Below the pieces are notes generated by a model, which saw only the letters and a list, made by a program, of their open reading frames with translations, was not told the DNA's origin and searched no databases. A stretch of DNA of 64,000 nucleotides from Clostridiales bacterium. Its GTDB lineage: Bacteria > Bacillota > Clostridia > Lachnospirales > Lachnospiraceae. Made by a program: the position numbers and the translations under genes. Below, piece by piece: positions 9,351 through 17,704 of this stretch (its first letter is position 1; the number at the start of each line of letters is the position of its first letter). Location of the stretch: positions 1 to 64,000 of the forward strand of contig JAJQBI010000041.1 of NCBI GenBank assembly GCA_021203365.1, read 5' to 3'.

Positions 9351-10223
9351 CTATGAATACTTCAATTCAAAGTTTTCTTTTCTGTATGCAATCGGCGTGG
9401 TTCCCACAATTTCTTTAAATGCCTGCGTAAATTTACTCTGCGTTTCATACCCGACCAGCGCCGCGATTACTGCTACACTGTCCTGCGTATGCAGCAGTAA
9501 CTGCGCAGCATGACGGATCCGATAATTCTTCATGTAAGCGCCGATGGGCATTCCATAAACGGCTTTAAACACTTCTTTCAGCGTGGATGTGTTGATTAAA
9601 AATTCTTTTGACAGATCTTTGATCGTATACCTGGTGCCAAGATTTTCTGTCAGCAGGGCGTGGATTTGTCGAATGGTTTCGGTAGAATCTGCACCGTAGG
9701 CGATCTGCTCCGGAGCATCCAGCGCCTGTAAGTATAAGAAAAGGAGCAGTTCCTGCACTTTCAGCTTTAAATAAGGAAGAACCATTTCTTCCGGCAGATG
9801 ATATAAAGGAGCGAAAATCTGATCAATTTTAGGCCCTGTTGTAAAGAGGAACGAACGATCCTGTCTGCAAAAAGAGGATATAATCTTCTGCATATCCAGA
9901 TGAGCGCTCTGCACGATCTCAGGAACCTCCTGTTGCAGCACGGAGAAATCAATGGCAAAAGTAATCCCCTCATAGCGGCCAAGAGGAAACTGTATTTTTG
10001 AATGGGCACAAAGTGCAGCGCTGTGAACAGCCAGATCTCCTTCTCCCATATACAGAGAAGTGCCATTATTCAAATCCCATCCGATTCGCCCATAATGGCA
10101 ATGGTTTACCTCCATAAGAAGCGGAGATGCCGCATGATCGGATACATAGGATTCACCCTCAAAAAAGTTATAGGCTGCGTGAATTCCGGGGAAAATCTGT
10201 ATTGATTCTTCAAGAGTTTCCAT
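9351..10223 (-). CDS. AraC-family transcriptional regulator (PchR-like)
   Basis: A 290-residue regulator. The last 95 residues hold two helix-turn-helix units: YTIKDLSKEFLINTSTLKEV and the classical AALVGYETQSKFTQAFKEIV followed by GTTPIAYR. The N-terminal 180 residues are a sensor domain without a clear cupin signature; overall similarity is to PchR-type regulators, which respond to siderophores or other small molecules. Its ATG is two bases after the ArsR stop codon, with its ribosome site inside the end of arsR, so the two are almost certainly co-transcribed under the ArsR operator. That ties this regulator to metal stress. Its target is unknown; the divergent pump operon is a candidate. 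Confidence 0.88.
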   Translation of the reverse strand: METLEESIQIFPGIHAAYNFFEGESYVSDHAASPLLMEVNHCHYGRIGWDLNNGTSLYMGEGDLAVHSAALCAHSKIQFPLGRYEGITFAIDFSVLQQEVPEIVQSAHLDMQKIISSFCRQDRSFLFTTGPKIDQIFAPLYHLPEEMVLPYLKLKVQELLLFLYLQALDAPEQIAYGADSTETIRQIHALLTENLGTRYTIKDLSKEFLINTSTLKEVFKAVYGMPIGAYMKNYRIRHAAQLLLHTQDSVAVIAALVGYETQSKFTQAFKEIVGTTPIAYRKENFELKYS

Positions 10224-10225
10224 TT

Positions 10226-10585
10226 CTACTCCTCATTCGGGCAGGCCACGGCAATCATTCCCTCAATCGTTCGATGTAAAAGAGCCGATTCGGGTGTGTC
10301 CGCTGCAGTATAATATACTTCTTTTCCCTCTCTTCGGGTCGTCACAAGATTTGCAGATTTCAGTTTTTTCAGGTGATGCGATACAGCCGGGCTGCTCATC
10401 TCCACAATCGCAGATAAATTCATCACACAGGTCTCACAATGGCAAAGTATCCAGAAAATCCGAATACGATTCGGATCTCCCAGAATCTTCAGAATTCCCG
10501 CGGCCGTTTGAAACTGCGTTTCATTGGGCATATGTTTAAAAACCGGATTGCCGCCTTCCTGATGGTCATGCGGAAGCTGCTTCAT
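10226..10585 (-). CDS. ArsR/SmtB-family metal-responsive repressor (CadC/CzrA-like)
   Basis: A 119-residue winged-helix repressor. The helix-turn-helix is AIVEMSSPAVSHHLKKLKSA followed by the wing RREGKEVYYTA. A cysteine group CHCETC lies in the position where CadC has its metal-site cysteines, and AC near the C-terminus may add a ligand. Metal binding would release DNA and induce the divergent HMA/ATPase genes. The gene opens a two-gene operon with the AraC regulator and is probably autoregulated, because a copy of CAATT-N12-AATTG lies directly downstream of its promoter. Which ion it senses (Cd, Zn, Pb or other) is inferred only from the neighbour pump. Confidence 0.92.
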   Translation of the reverse strand: MKQLPHDHQEGGNPVFKHMPNETQFQTAAGILKILGDPNRIRIFWILCHCETCVMNLSAIVEMSSPAVSHHLKKLKSANLVTTRREGKEVYYTAADTPESALLHRTIEGMIAVACPNEE

Positions 10586-10605
10586 ATAACGGATCCCCCT
10601 TTTCT

Positions 10606-10656
10606 CAATTTAACAGACAGTAAATTGATTGTAGCAGCAAACCGTGGAAAAAACAA
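10606..10656 (-). promoter_or_regulatory. arsR promoter and operator copy 1 (CAATT-N12-AATTG)
   Basis: On the minus strand TTGTTT (10651-10656) is 17 bases from TACAAT (10628-10633). Immediately downstream lies a palindrome with arms TCAATTTA and TAAATTGA; its core CAATT-N12-AATTG spans 10606-10627. The position, overlapping the transcription start, is what an autorepressor needs. Confidence 0.7.
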
Positions 10657-10803
10657 GTGGCAGATCCATCGGACGCCGTCTCATTTGGAAGCGATTTTGC
10701 CCGAAACAGAAAAGCAGATAATTATAATTTTACTGTTTAAGACCTTAAATTATTCCAATCAGAAGTTTAATTGTTCCTGACAGAAGAACCAGATCAAAAG
10801 CTA

Positions 10804-10862
10804 TTGACTCTGAAAACAAGAGGCTGTACAATGGCGCTATCAATTAAATAAATATTTAATTG
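10804..10862 (+). promoter_or_regulatory. Promoter and operator copy 2 of the HMA/cadA operon
   Basis: TTGACT (10804-10809), 17 bases, then TACAAT (10827-10832) is a good sigma-A promoter. Starting at 10841 is a perfect palindrome with 10-base arms CAATTAAATA / TATTTAATTG and a two-base centre. The core AAATAAATATTT recalls the known cadO operator of staphylococcal CadC. It covers the predicted transcript start. The whole 10586-10903 divergent region holds nothing else recognisable. Confidence 0.78.
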
Positions 10863-10903
10863 TATAAACCAATTAGGTCAGCTGACAAAGGAGACGAAAT
10901 ACT

Positions 10904-11122
10904 ATGAAGAAAACGTACAGGATTGATGTGGACTGTGCTGCCTGTGCCGACAAGATGGAGGTAGCTGCAAAGAAGACTGCCGGAGTGAAGGATTGTACTG
11001 TAAACTTCATGACTCTGAAAATGACTGTGGAATTCGAAGAAGACCAGGACGCTAAAACTGTCATGAAGAATGTCCGTGCTGCCTGCAAAAAAGTAGAAGA
11101 CGACTGCGAAATCTTTATCTGA
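10904..11122 (+). CDS. Free-standing heavy-metal-associated (HMA) domain protein
   Basis: A 72-residue single-domain protein of the ferredoxin-like HMA fold. The metal-binding loop is DCAACADKM (CxxC with a preceding Asp), followed by the typical VKDCTVNFMTLKM strand. The C-terminus KKVEDDCEIFI adds a third Cys and acidic residues. It probably hands metal to the downstream ATPase, whose own N-terminus lacks such a domain. In many CadA/ZntA pumps the two are fused. GGAGA precedes the ATG at good spacing. It is expressed from the ArsR-controlled promoter. Confidence 0.92.
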   Translation: MKKTYRIDVDCAACADKMEVAAKKTAGVKDCTVNFMTLKMTVEFEEDQDAKTVMKNVRAACKKVEDDCEIFI

Positions 11123-11136
11123 GGAGACATCTTCCC

Positions 11137-11166
11137 AAAAGGCGCTCTCAATCCGGGCGCCTTTTC
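11137..11166 (+). terminator. Intrinsic terminator or attenuator between HMA gene and cadA
   Basis: AAAAGGCGC pairs perfectly with GCGCCTTTT across an 11-base loop, with the 3' arm ending in four T. It probably reduces read-through, so the small HMA protein would be made in excess over the pump. Confidence 0.65.
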
Positions 11167-11176
11167 TAAAGCCAAG

Positions 11177-11198
11177 CAATTAAACAAATACTGAATTG
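11177..11198 (+). promoter_or_regulatory. Operator-like palindrome copy 3 before cadA
   Basis: CAATT-N12-AATTG again, with the same 22-base length as the other two copies, though the inner arms are degenerate. It lies after the terminator and about 28 bases before the cadA start, suggesting separate ArsR control of the pump. No clear -35/-10 pair was found with it. Confidence 0.5.
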
Positions 11199-11226
11199 TC
11201 AGGCATACATATAAGGAGAATGGATT

Positions 11227-13131
11227 ATGAATAAGAAACAAAAAAAGATGCTTTCACGCATCCTGCTTTCCGCCATACTGCTGACTGCCCTGTACATTCT
11301 CGGCAGGATGGAGCTTCTGCCCGCAGGTGGGCCTGTCCGGTTCCTGGCTTATATGATTCCCTATGGAATCATCGGCTATGACATCCTGCTCAAAGCCTTT
11401 AAGGGTATCCGGAACAGACAGGTTTTTGACGAAGCCTTCCTGATGGCCGTCGCCACCATCGGGGCCATTGCCCTGGCCCTGTATTCCGGAAGCGGTGACT
11501 ATACCGAAGCGATCGCTGTCATGCTGTTCTATCAGATTGGCGAATGGTTCCAGAGCTATGCCGTAGGAAAAAGCCGCAGGAATATCAGCGAGCTGATGGA
11601 TATCCGTCCTGATTATGCCAACATCGAACAGGATGGCGCGCTGATAAAAATCGATCCGGATGAAGTCGCCATCGGCTCTGTCATTATAATTCAGCCTGGA
11701 GAACGCATCCCTTTGGACGGTGTCATTATTGAAGGCAGTTCTGTGCTGAACACCGCCGCCCTTACCGGTGAAAGCCTGCCCCGCGATGTCAAAGTCGATG
11801 ATGAGATCATCAGCGGATGCATCAATGAAAGCGGTGTGCTGAAGGTCCGAACCACAAAGGAATTTGGTGATTCGACAGTATCTAAAATTCTGGATCTGGT
11901 AGAGAATGCAACTTCCAGGAAATCTAAATCGGAAGATTTTATCACAAAATTTGCCCGTGTTTATACTCCGGCTGTCGTGTATGCGGCCTTAGCTCTGGCG
12001 ATCCTGCCTCCCTTTGTCAATCTCCTGTTCCTGCATAACCCTGCCGGCTGGAACACATGGGTTTACCGTGCGCTGACTTTCCTGGTAGCTTCCTGCCCCT
12101 GCGCTCTGGTTGTGAGCATTCCGCTGAGCTTTTTTGCAGGCATCGGCGGGGCCAGCAAGGCCGGCATCCTGGTCAAGGGTTCCAACTATCTGGAACTGCT
12201 GAGCAAAACTAAAATCGTTGTTTTCGATAAGACCGGCACACTGACGCAGGGCGTTTTTGAAGTCAGCGGCGTACACCACAGTGTATTTTCCGATGAACAG
12301 CTGATTGAATACGCTGCCATGGCAGAATCTGCATCCTCCCACCCGATTTCCAGGAGCCTTCAGAGGGCATATGGCAGAAAGATCGATCGTTCCAGAGTGT
12401 CCGATATTCGGGAAATCAGCGGAAAAGGCGTAACGGCCCAGGTGGATGGCCACCGGGTTGCAGCAGGCAACGATAAGCTGATGACATCCCTCGGCATCCG
12501 GTACATCAGCTGCCACTCGGCAGGAACCATCATCCACATGGCGATCGACGGCAATTATGCAGGACACATCGTGATTTCTGATGTAGTCAAGCCTCAATCC
12601 AAAGAAGCCATTACACGGTTAAAGGCGGCAGGCGTCCGGAAAACTGTCATGCTTACCGGAGATGCACAAAAGGCGGCGGACCACGTTGCAGAGGAATTAG
12701 GCGTAGATCAGGTCTACGCACAACTCCTGCCGGCAGATAAGGTCCGCCGTGTGGAAGAACTGCTGGACCAGAAATCCGACAGGGAAACGCTGGCCTTCGC
12801 AGGTGACGGAATCAACGATGCCCCTGTCCTTCGCCGTGCTGACATTGGAATTGCCATGGGCGCTATGGGTTCAGACGCTGCCATTGAAGCCGCAGATGTT
12901 GTCCTGATGGATGACAACCCAATGCAGATTGCGAAAGCCATCCGGATTGCACGGAAATCCCTGCGGATTGTGTACCAGAATATCGTCTTTGCAATCGGTG
13001 TGAAGCTGCTGTGCCTGATACTGGTTGCCGTGGGGGTGGCCAATATGTGGCTGGCCGTGTTTGCGGACGTAGGCGTTATGGTTATTGCCGTTTTCAATGC
13101 GATTCGTGCCTTATTTGTAAAAAATCTGTGA
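11227..13131 (+). CDS. cadA: Heavy-metal P1B-type ATPase (Cd/Zn/Pb exporter, CadA/ZntA type)
   Basis: A 634-residue metal efflux pump in the cytoplasmic membrane. It shows all P-type landmarks: TGES in the actuator domain (TAALTGESLPRDV), the SCPCALV metal-transport motif of the soft divalent-metal group, DKTGTLTQG with the phosphorylated Asp, the SSHP motif (ESASSHPIS) of P1B pumps, and GDGINDAP. About eight membrane segments are present. There is no N-terminal CxxC domain; that function is supplied by the preceding gene. The SPC/CPC context and the final helices favour Cd/Zn/Pb over Cu, but the exact ion is inferred. AAGGAG precedes the ATG. Confidence 0.95.
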   Translation: MNKKQKKMLSRILLSAILLTALYILGRMELLPAGGPVRFLAYMIPYGIIGYDILLKAFKGIRNRQVFDEAFLMAVATIGAIALALYSGSGDYTEAIAVMLFYQIGEWFQSYAVGKSRRNISELMDIRPDYANIEQDGALIKIDPDEVAIGSVIIIQPGERIPLDGVIIEGSSVLNTAALTGESLPRDVKVDDEIISGCINESGVLKVRTTKEFGDSTVSKILDLVENATSRKSKSEDFITKFARVYTPAVVYAALALAILPPFVNLLFLHNPAGWNTWVYRALTFLVASCPCALVVSIPLSFFAGIGGASKAGILVKGSNYLELLSKTKIVVFDKTGTLTQGVFEVSGVHHSVFSDEQLIEYAAMAESASSHPISRSLQRAYGRKIDRSRVSDIREISGKGVTAQVDGHRVAAGNDKLMTSLGIRYISCHSAGTIIHMAIDGNYAGHIVISDVVKPQSKEAITRLKAAGVRKTVMLTGDAQKAADHVAEELGVDQVYAQLLPADKVRRVEELLDQKSDRETLAFAGDGINDAPVLRRADIGIAMGAMGSDAAIEAADVVLMDDNPMQIAKAIRIARKSLRIVYQNIVFAIGVKLLCLILVAVGVANMWLAVFADVGVMVIAVFNAIRALFVKNL

Positions 13132-13162
13132 TAAATGCCCGCTGTTTATTTGTGGTTGCCGC

Positions 13163-14728
13163 CTACATATCATCCTTGCCGGCATCTTCCACTTCATAAG
13201 TAATATCTTCATAGCTGACATCAAATTTGAGAGCCGTACCGGATGTTACTTCTTCGTACAGATTCTGTGCCAGTGCAACTGTCTGTTCCGAAATAGAAAT
13301 GCCAAGATCCGTGGCAGTCTGCGAAAGACCGGCGGGGTCATTCTCGCAGACCGCCAGCAATTGTTCATCTACGGTCGCCTGCGCGTCTGCAAGTTTGCTC
13401 ATATATTCCTGATAAAAACTTTTCACTGCTTTTTTCATCGTGTCATCCGCGTCGGAGCGCAGATATTCTCCAAGTTTCTGGTATGTCCAGTAAGCCGATG
13501 TATCTGTATATTCCGGAGCTTCTTCTTTATATGAATCAGCTGTATCTGTCAGTATTGCGCCATAAAATGGCACCATCGGCGCGTAGGCTGCACTGCTCAG
13601 GCTCAGCCACTCTATTGTAGCCAGTTCCGCCGGCATATCTCTGCGGATCTGGATAATATGGCATTCCGCAGAAGATTCCGTACCGATATAACGGATTTCA
13701 GAAGATGCGGTCGCCGGCCTTGCCTCCGAAAAATCAATTCCGGCTTCTGAATATTCTTCACACTGGCTGCCGGCAATCTGATATAATTTCTCAATGGTTA
13801 CCTTTTCAGACGGCACAAAAAAGATATCCTGATAATCATCTGTGTAGATATCGATATTGTCCTCTCCTGTCAGAATATACTGCGCGGCCCGGATGCGGTC
13901 CGCATCGTAAGAATCATAGCCTTCTCCGCCATAGGTAAGCTTGATATTAATGTCATTCACAGCAGGATCCTCCAGGGCCGCCACATAAATGCCGCCTTCC
14001 TGGGCAACCGTTACAATTCCCTCCGACGCGATCACATTTTCAGTGTCATCAAGATCAACATCACCGATTACCAGACAGTTGGGAATCAGCGCTGCCTTAT
14101 CATCCGGCATACGGATCGCACAATACTGATGTCCGGACAAAATCTCAAAATACCATACTTCTGTATTATCGGAAATAAACACACCGTCTGCCGAATACCA
14201 TACGCCATACTCATCAATGACCTGCGCCAGAATTTCCACGCCCTGTTTTGCCGTGGAAGCCTGACATAAAATATAGTCCAGATAGTTTTCTTCAGAAATT
14301 CCCGAACTGCCTGTAAACGGGTCGGCCGCCTGTGCTTCCTCAGAATTTGATGCAGTTGTAGTTGCCGACATGGCAACCCCATTCTCATTTATACCAACCT
14401 CACCAAATAATCCGTCGCCATAATCAGCCGCATCATGACATGCCGTATAACTGTAAGTCTCTGTTATGCCGGTATTATAATACGGCGCCGTAAAATCGGT
14501 ATATCCCTTTTCATCCGTCCACATCCCGTCTTCCGGAATCTCTCTCGATTCAACGACCTGAAATACTTTGTCATAAGAAGAACCAATATCCTCGGTACGC
14601 CCGAACATTACAGAGCCGTCTGCAGTCAGATCGGATCCTACATAATAAGAAGTACAGGCACTGACCGGAGTACTCATCAGCGCGCAAAGTCCAAAAACCG
14701 TCAGTGAGAACATCATTCTTTTTCTCAT
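13163..14728 (-). CDS. Secreted C69-family dipeptidase (PepD-like)
   Basis: A 521-residue N-terminal-nucleophile peptidase. A signal peptide (residues 1-24, ending STPVSA) is followed directly by Cys25 in CTSYYVGSDLTADGS. That Cys would become the free N-terminal nucleophile, as in C69 enzymes. GRTEDIG and the ATTTASNSEEA region are also family features. Such enzymes hydrolyse dipeptides; export suggests scavenging of peptides outside the membrane. The start has AGGAGG directly upstream, and the ribosome site is abutted by a copy of the dispersed hairpin repeat. It converges on cadA with only 31 bases between stops and no visible terminator. Confidence 0.9.
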   Translation of the reverse strand: MRKRMMFSLTVFGLCALMSTPVSACTSYYVGSDLTADGSVMFGRTEDIGSSYDKVFQVVESREIPEDGMWTDEKGYTDFTAPYYNTGITETYSYTACHDAADYGDGLFGEVGINENGVAMSATTTASNSEEAQAADPFTGSSGISEENYLDYILCQASTAKQGVEILAQVIDEYGVWYSADGVFISDNTEVWYFEILSGHQYCAIRMPDDKAALIPNCLVIGDVDLDDTENVIASEGIVTVAQEGGIYVAALEDPAVNDINIKLTYGGEGYDSYDADRIRAAQYILTGEDNIDIYTDDYQDIFFVPSEKVTIEKLYQIAGSQCEEYSEAGIDFSEARPATASSEIRYIGTESSAECHIIQIRRDMPAELATIEWLSLSSAAYAPMVPFYGAILTDTADSYKEEAPEYTDTSAYWTYQKLGEYLRSDADDTMKKAVKSFYQEYMSKLADAQATVDEQLLAVCENDPAGLSQTATDLGISISEQTVALAQNLYEEVTSGTALKFDVSYEDITYEVEDAGKDDM

Positions 14729-14743
14729 CTTTCTTTCCTCCTT

Positions 14744-14780
14744 GTATCACAGCGACAGAATTCTTTTTTATCGCTTCAAT
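14744..14780 (-). repeat. Dispersed hairpin repeat, short copy at the C69 leader
   Basis: In gene sense it reads ATTGAAGCGATAAAA, a short loop, TTCTGTCGCTGTGATAC, then the dipeptidase ribosome site begins within two bases. The stem is imperfect but the flanking ATTGAAGCG and TGATAC match the other copies. Here it could affect translation of the dipeptidase. Confidence 0.6.
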
Positions 14781-14797
14781 ATCTGTTACCCGTTCTT

Positions 14798-15391
14798 TCA
14801 TTTTTTCATGAACAGCGTCATCTGTTCAAAATCAGCCTGCCGTCTCAGACCGCCCGGCACCTGGCACAACAGCTTCCAGGCAGTCCCATCATCCAAAATC
14901 CACTCTTTGATCTGCGCCTCTTCCAGCACCAGCGGCATCCGGTCGTGCACCGCAGACATGGATTCATTTGCGCACGTTGTCAGAATCACAAATCGGTCTT
15001 CATTCCCTATCAGATCATAGAACCCGGCGAAATACAGCATGTTTCCATCTCTGCGGCTGAAAATATTTTTCTCCTTCAGCGCGTTCCACTCATAAAAAAG
15101 CTTTGCCGGAATCACCGCACGATGATAACGGATTCCGTTCCGGAACAGCTTTTTCTCCCGCACGGACTCTGCCCGCGCATTGAAAATAACATTCGCTTTT
15201 TCAAATCCCGGATAACCCCATCGCATGCAGGATAATCTCAGGCCATTCTTACAGCCGGAGATCACAGGCGCCGGTTCCGTCGGATGAATATCTCCTTGGA
15301 AAACCATCTCCTGGATTTTCTGATCCGTTTCGTTTACAAATTTTCGGACTTTCCATACGGAATCCTGATCCATATAAAATACACTGCACAT
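14798..15391 (-). CDS. SOS response-associated peptidase (SRAP / YedK-HMCES family)
   Basis: The protein shields abasic sites in single-stranded DNA by forming a thiazolidine crosslink through its Cys2. The track ORF begins at 15466, but the first 25 residues are unlike the family. Starting at 15391 gives MCSVFYM with the essential Cys at position 2, and CGGGGAA lies upstream. Other signatures follow in order: FNARAES, the FYEW motif (AKLFYEWNAL) and the catalytic His in VHDRMPLVL. The 197-residue length is normal. It stands alone between the dipeptidase and a small acidic protein on the same strand. Confidence 0.93.
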   Translation of the reverse strand: MCSVFYMDQDSVWKVRKFVNETDQKIQEMVFQGDIHPTEPAPVISGCKNGLRLSCMRWGYPGFEKANVIFNARAESVREKKLFRNGIRYHRAVIPAKLFYEWNALKEKNIFSRRDGNMLYFAGFYDLIGNEDRFVILTTCANESMSAVHDRMPLVLEEAQIKEWILDDGTAWKLLCQVPGGLRRQADFEQMTLFMKK

Positions 15392-15482
15392 ATCTGTTCC
15401 CCGGCAATTCTTTGAACCGCCTGATGCTGAAAACTCTCCGGCTGCGCCGTTCACATATATATCCAAACGGCAACTCCATTAT

Positions 15483-15698
15483 TTACAGCTCGTCCGCCAG
15501 AATTTCATTGATAATCTCACTTGCATCTTCCAGCGCATCCAGAGCCTCTGTCAGATCATCTGTTTTTTCACTGTTTTCATCTTCATACTGCTCCACAACC
15601 TCTGCCAGGACATCCCTGACCATATCCAGATGCTTCGCAACTTCATCCAGATTTAATTCTTTGTTCGCCAGCGGCTTAAATTCAATCGTCTGTGCCAT
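15483..15698 (-). CDS. Small acidic conserved-type protein
   Basis: A 71-residue, strongly acidic, probably helical protein (VEQYEDENSEKTDDLTEALD). The track gives a longer ORF from 15758, but GGAGGAGAAACGG is placed exactly for the ATG at 15698 (MAQTIEF). The start overlaps the end of the CFI-box gene by 17 bases, implying translational coupling and a shared role. It has no cysteines or membrane segments. I do not recognise a characterised family. It may serve as an accessory or partner of the CFI-box protein. Confidence 0.7.
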   Translation of the reverse strand: MAQTIEFKPLANKELNLDEVAKHLDMVRDVLAEVVEQYEDENSEKTDDLTEALDALEDASEIINEILADEL

Positions 15699-16323
15699 CC
15701 GTTTCTCCTCCGTAAATGTTATGTTGAAGCCTGTTTGATTCTCTCCAGTCCCTGTCATTGTATGGCGTATCTTCTATCCCATTTTGCTGTAGTTTTGCCA
15801 CAATAGGATTCAGTACACCTCTCCACATACTCCGGAACCAAGGTGTGCCTCCAAACCATTTCACAATCCCGGGGCTTACCGCATAATAGGCATATATGAA
15901 CCATCTGCCAGGTCTCGTCTTTGCCAGTATGTTATCACGAAAACGACGAAGCGTCCATACCTGCGGACAATCATAAGAGCCATATACGCAGGTGGCCACA
16001 TAGCAGCCCTGGCTGTCACTGTGAGAATAGCCGCCAAGCAGATTGGGATCACTGGAACCGGTTCGTTTGCCGCTGCTGTCCTTATGAGAATAGCTTCCAA
16101 AAAGGCCTGGATCACTATGCCCGGTTTTCTTGCCATGCGCATCGTAATGGTTATATCCACCGAATAACGTGGGATCAGAATGACCGGTTTTATGTCCATT
16201 GCTGTCATAGTGATTGTATCCGCCAAAAAGGCCCGGATCACTGTGGCCGGTTTTTTTACCGTGCTCATCATAATGGTTCACTGACCCAAACAGGCCCGGT
16301 CTGCTCTCTCCTTTCTTTGACAT
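15682..16323 (-). CDS. CFI-box-CTERM type protein with N-terminal 21-residue repeats
   Basis: A 213-residue protein in two parts. Residues 9-106 are four full and one partial copy of a 21-residue unit of the form P-x-LFGGYNHYDxxGKKTGHSD, rich in Gly, His, Asp and Tyr. Residues 107-195 form a Cys-containing C-terminal domain starting CYVATCVYGSYDCPQVWTLR and including RFRDNILAKTRPGRW and YYAVSPGIVKWFG. I know this as the CFI-box C-terminal domain common in Lachnospiraceae, of unknown function. There is no signal peptide; one moderately hydrophobic stretch lies in the C-terminal domain. The repeats match well at DNA level, so their number may vary between strains. Confidence 0.8.
   Translation of the reverse strand: MSKKGESRPGLFGSVNHYDEHGKKTGHSDPGLFGGYNHYDSNGHKTGHSDPTLFGGYNHYDAHGKKTGHSDPGLFGSYSHKDSSGKRTGSSDPNLLGGYSHSDSQGCYVATCVYGSYDCPQVWTLRRFRDNILAKTRPGRWFIYAYYAVSPGIVKWFGGTPWFRSMWRGVLNPIVAKLQQNGIEDTPYNDRDWRESNRLQHNIYGGETDGTDD
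16006..16299 (-). repeat. 63-bp in-frame tandem repeat (about 4.7 copies)
   Basis: The repeat codes the 21-residue units of the CFI-box protein. The best kept parts are the GGATCACTGTGGCCGG-like and TAATGGTT segments on the plus strand. Later copies, nearer the C-terminal domain, are more diverged (LLGGYSHSD). Confidence 0.85.
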
Positions 16324-16381
16324 CTCTCAAATCCCCCTTGAATTTTTATTTATGGTTTCGTTACGCTATTAACAGACTTGA

Positions 16382-17704
16382 TCAACCGTTCTTTACCTCA
16401 TAAACACCTGCATCTGTCTCGCAGATATGGCTGTTAAAAAAGGCTTCGGATGCCTGGACCAGATAAGCCGCATCCTTAATTCCCGCCGTTTCAAAGGATG
16501 AGTGCATCGCCAGCTGCGCAAGCCCGATGTCCACAGTATTCACAGATACCTGCGACATGGCAATATTCCCAAGTGTACTTCCGCCATTCATATCCGACCG
16601 ATTGGCAAAGAACTGAACAGGAACCCCTGCCTTTTCACAGATCGTTTTAAACAGGGCAATGCTCATGGCGTCACTCGTATATTTCTGTCCGGCATGTGAC
16701 TTGATCACAATTCCCTCATTCATATACACACAATTACATACATCCGTCTTTTCCGGGTAATTCGGGTGAACGGCATGCGCATTGTCGCAGCTCAGCATAA
16801 AGCTGGAGGCAAGGGCTCTCGAAAGTTCTTCCGGGGATTTTCCCATCGCAGCATTGACTCGGGTCAGCACTTCGCAGAGAAAGGTAGACGCGGCACCCTG
16901 TTTTGTTCCAGAGCCCACCTCTTCATTATCAAAGCACGCATATACACTGACGGTTTCGCTGTTTCCTCCCTGCAGAAATCCCTGGAGAGACGCGTAAGCA
17001 CACTCCAGATCGTCCAGCTTCGGGCAGGAAATAAATTCATCCTCCGCTCCCCAGATAGATGGTTCCTCTCTGTTATACAGATAAAGATCCGTACCGTATA
17101 TCTGCTTTGCTTCTGCTCCAAGCTCCTCTGCCACCATGTTCTTCAGCGCATCTGCATCCATTGTTCTTCCACTGCAGACCGGCAGCATATCCTTCTGTTT
17201 ATTCAGCGACTGTTTTTCGTTCACCTCCCGGTTCATATGGATTGCAAGACTGGGAATCATAAGAAGATCCCGGTCAATATTCAGAAGTCTGGATACAAGA
17301 CGGTTTCCCTCTTTTACAATCACTCTTCCGGCCAGGGAAAGAGGTCTGTCGAACCATGTGGAGCAAAGCATTCCCCCGTAGCCTTCCGTATTCAGAACCG
17401 TGTATTTCCCTTTGATATCTATCTGTGCATTCTCTTTTAATTTAAAGGTCGGTGAATCGCTGTGGGACGCTGCTATATGAAAGCTGTAGTTTTCCAGCTG
17501 TGTCCCTGTTTTAAATGCCAGGATGCTGGAACCGTTTCTTGTTACATAGTACTTTCCGCCCGGTCTTATGTTCCATGCAGAGCCTTCTTTCAGTCTCTCA
17601 AACCCTTCTCCTTCCAACGTGTCGCTGATATTTTGGACAACATGGAAGGGAGTCGGTGAACCCTTTACAAAAGAAAACAGTTTCTGTGCAACTTCTTTAT
17701 ACAT
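16382..17704 (-). CDS. apeB: M18-family aminopeptidase (aspartyl aminopeptidase)
   Basis: A cytosolic dinuclear zinc aminopeptidase releasing N-terminal Asp/Glu and sometimes other residues. It has AASHSDSPTFKLKEN (first metal His), the CFDNEEVGSGTKQGA segment with the catalytic Glu pair, and the SCDNAHAVHPNYPEK block with further ligands. The C-terminal GGSTLGNIAMSQ and MHSSFE are also conserved. The track start at 17725 adds seven residues; AAGGAGG is correctly placed for the ATG at 17704 (MYKEVAQ), giving 440 residues. It is transcribed away from the MATE gene across a short divergent region. Confidence 0.94.
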   Translation of the reverse strand: MYKEVAQKLFSFVKGSPTPFHVVQNISDTLEGEGFERLKEGSAWNIRPGGKYYVTRNGSSILAFKTGTQLENYSFHIAASHSDSPTFKLKENAQIDIKGKYTVLNTEGYGGMLCSTWFDRPLSLAGRVIVKEGNRLVSRLLNIDRDLLMIPSLAIHMNREVNEKQSLNKQKDMLPVCSGRTMDADALKNMVAEELGAEAKQIYGTDLYLYNREEPSIWGAEDEFISCPKLDDLECAYASLQGFLQGGNSETVSVYACFDNEEVGSGTKQGAASTFLCEVLTRVNAAMGKSPEELSRALASSFMLSCDNAHAVHPNYPEKTDVCNCVYMNEGIVIKSHAGQKYTSDAMSIALFKTICEKAGVPVQFFANRSDMNGGSTLGNIAMSQVSVNTVDIGLAQLAMHSSFETAGIKDAAYLVQASEAFFNSHICETDAGVYEVKNG

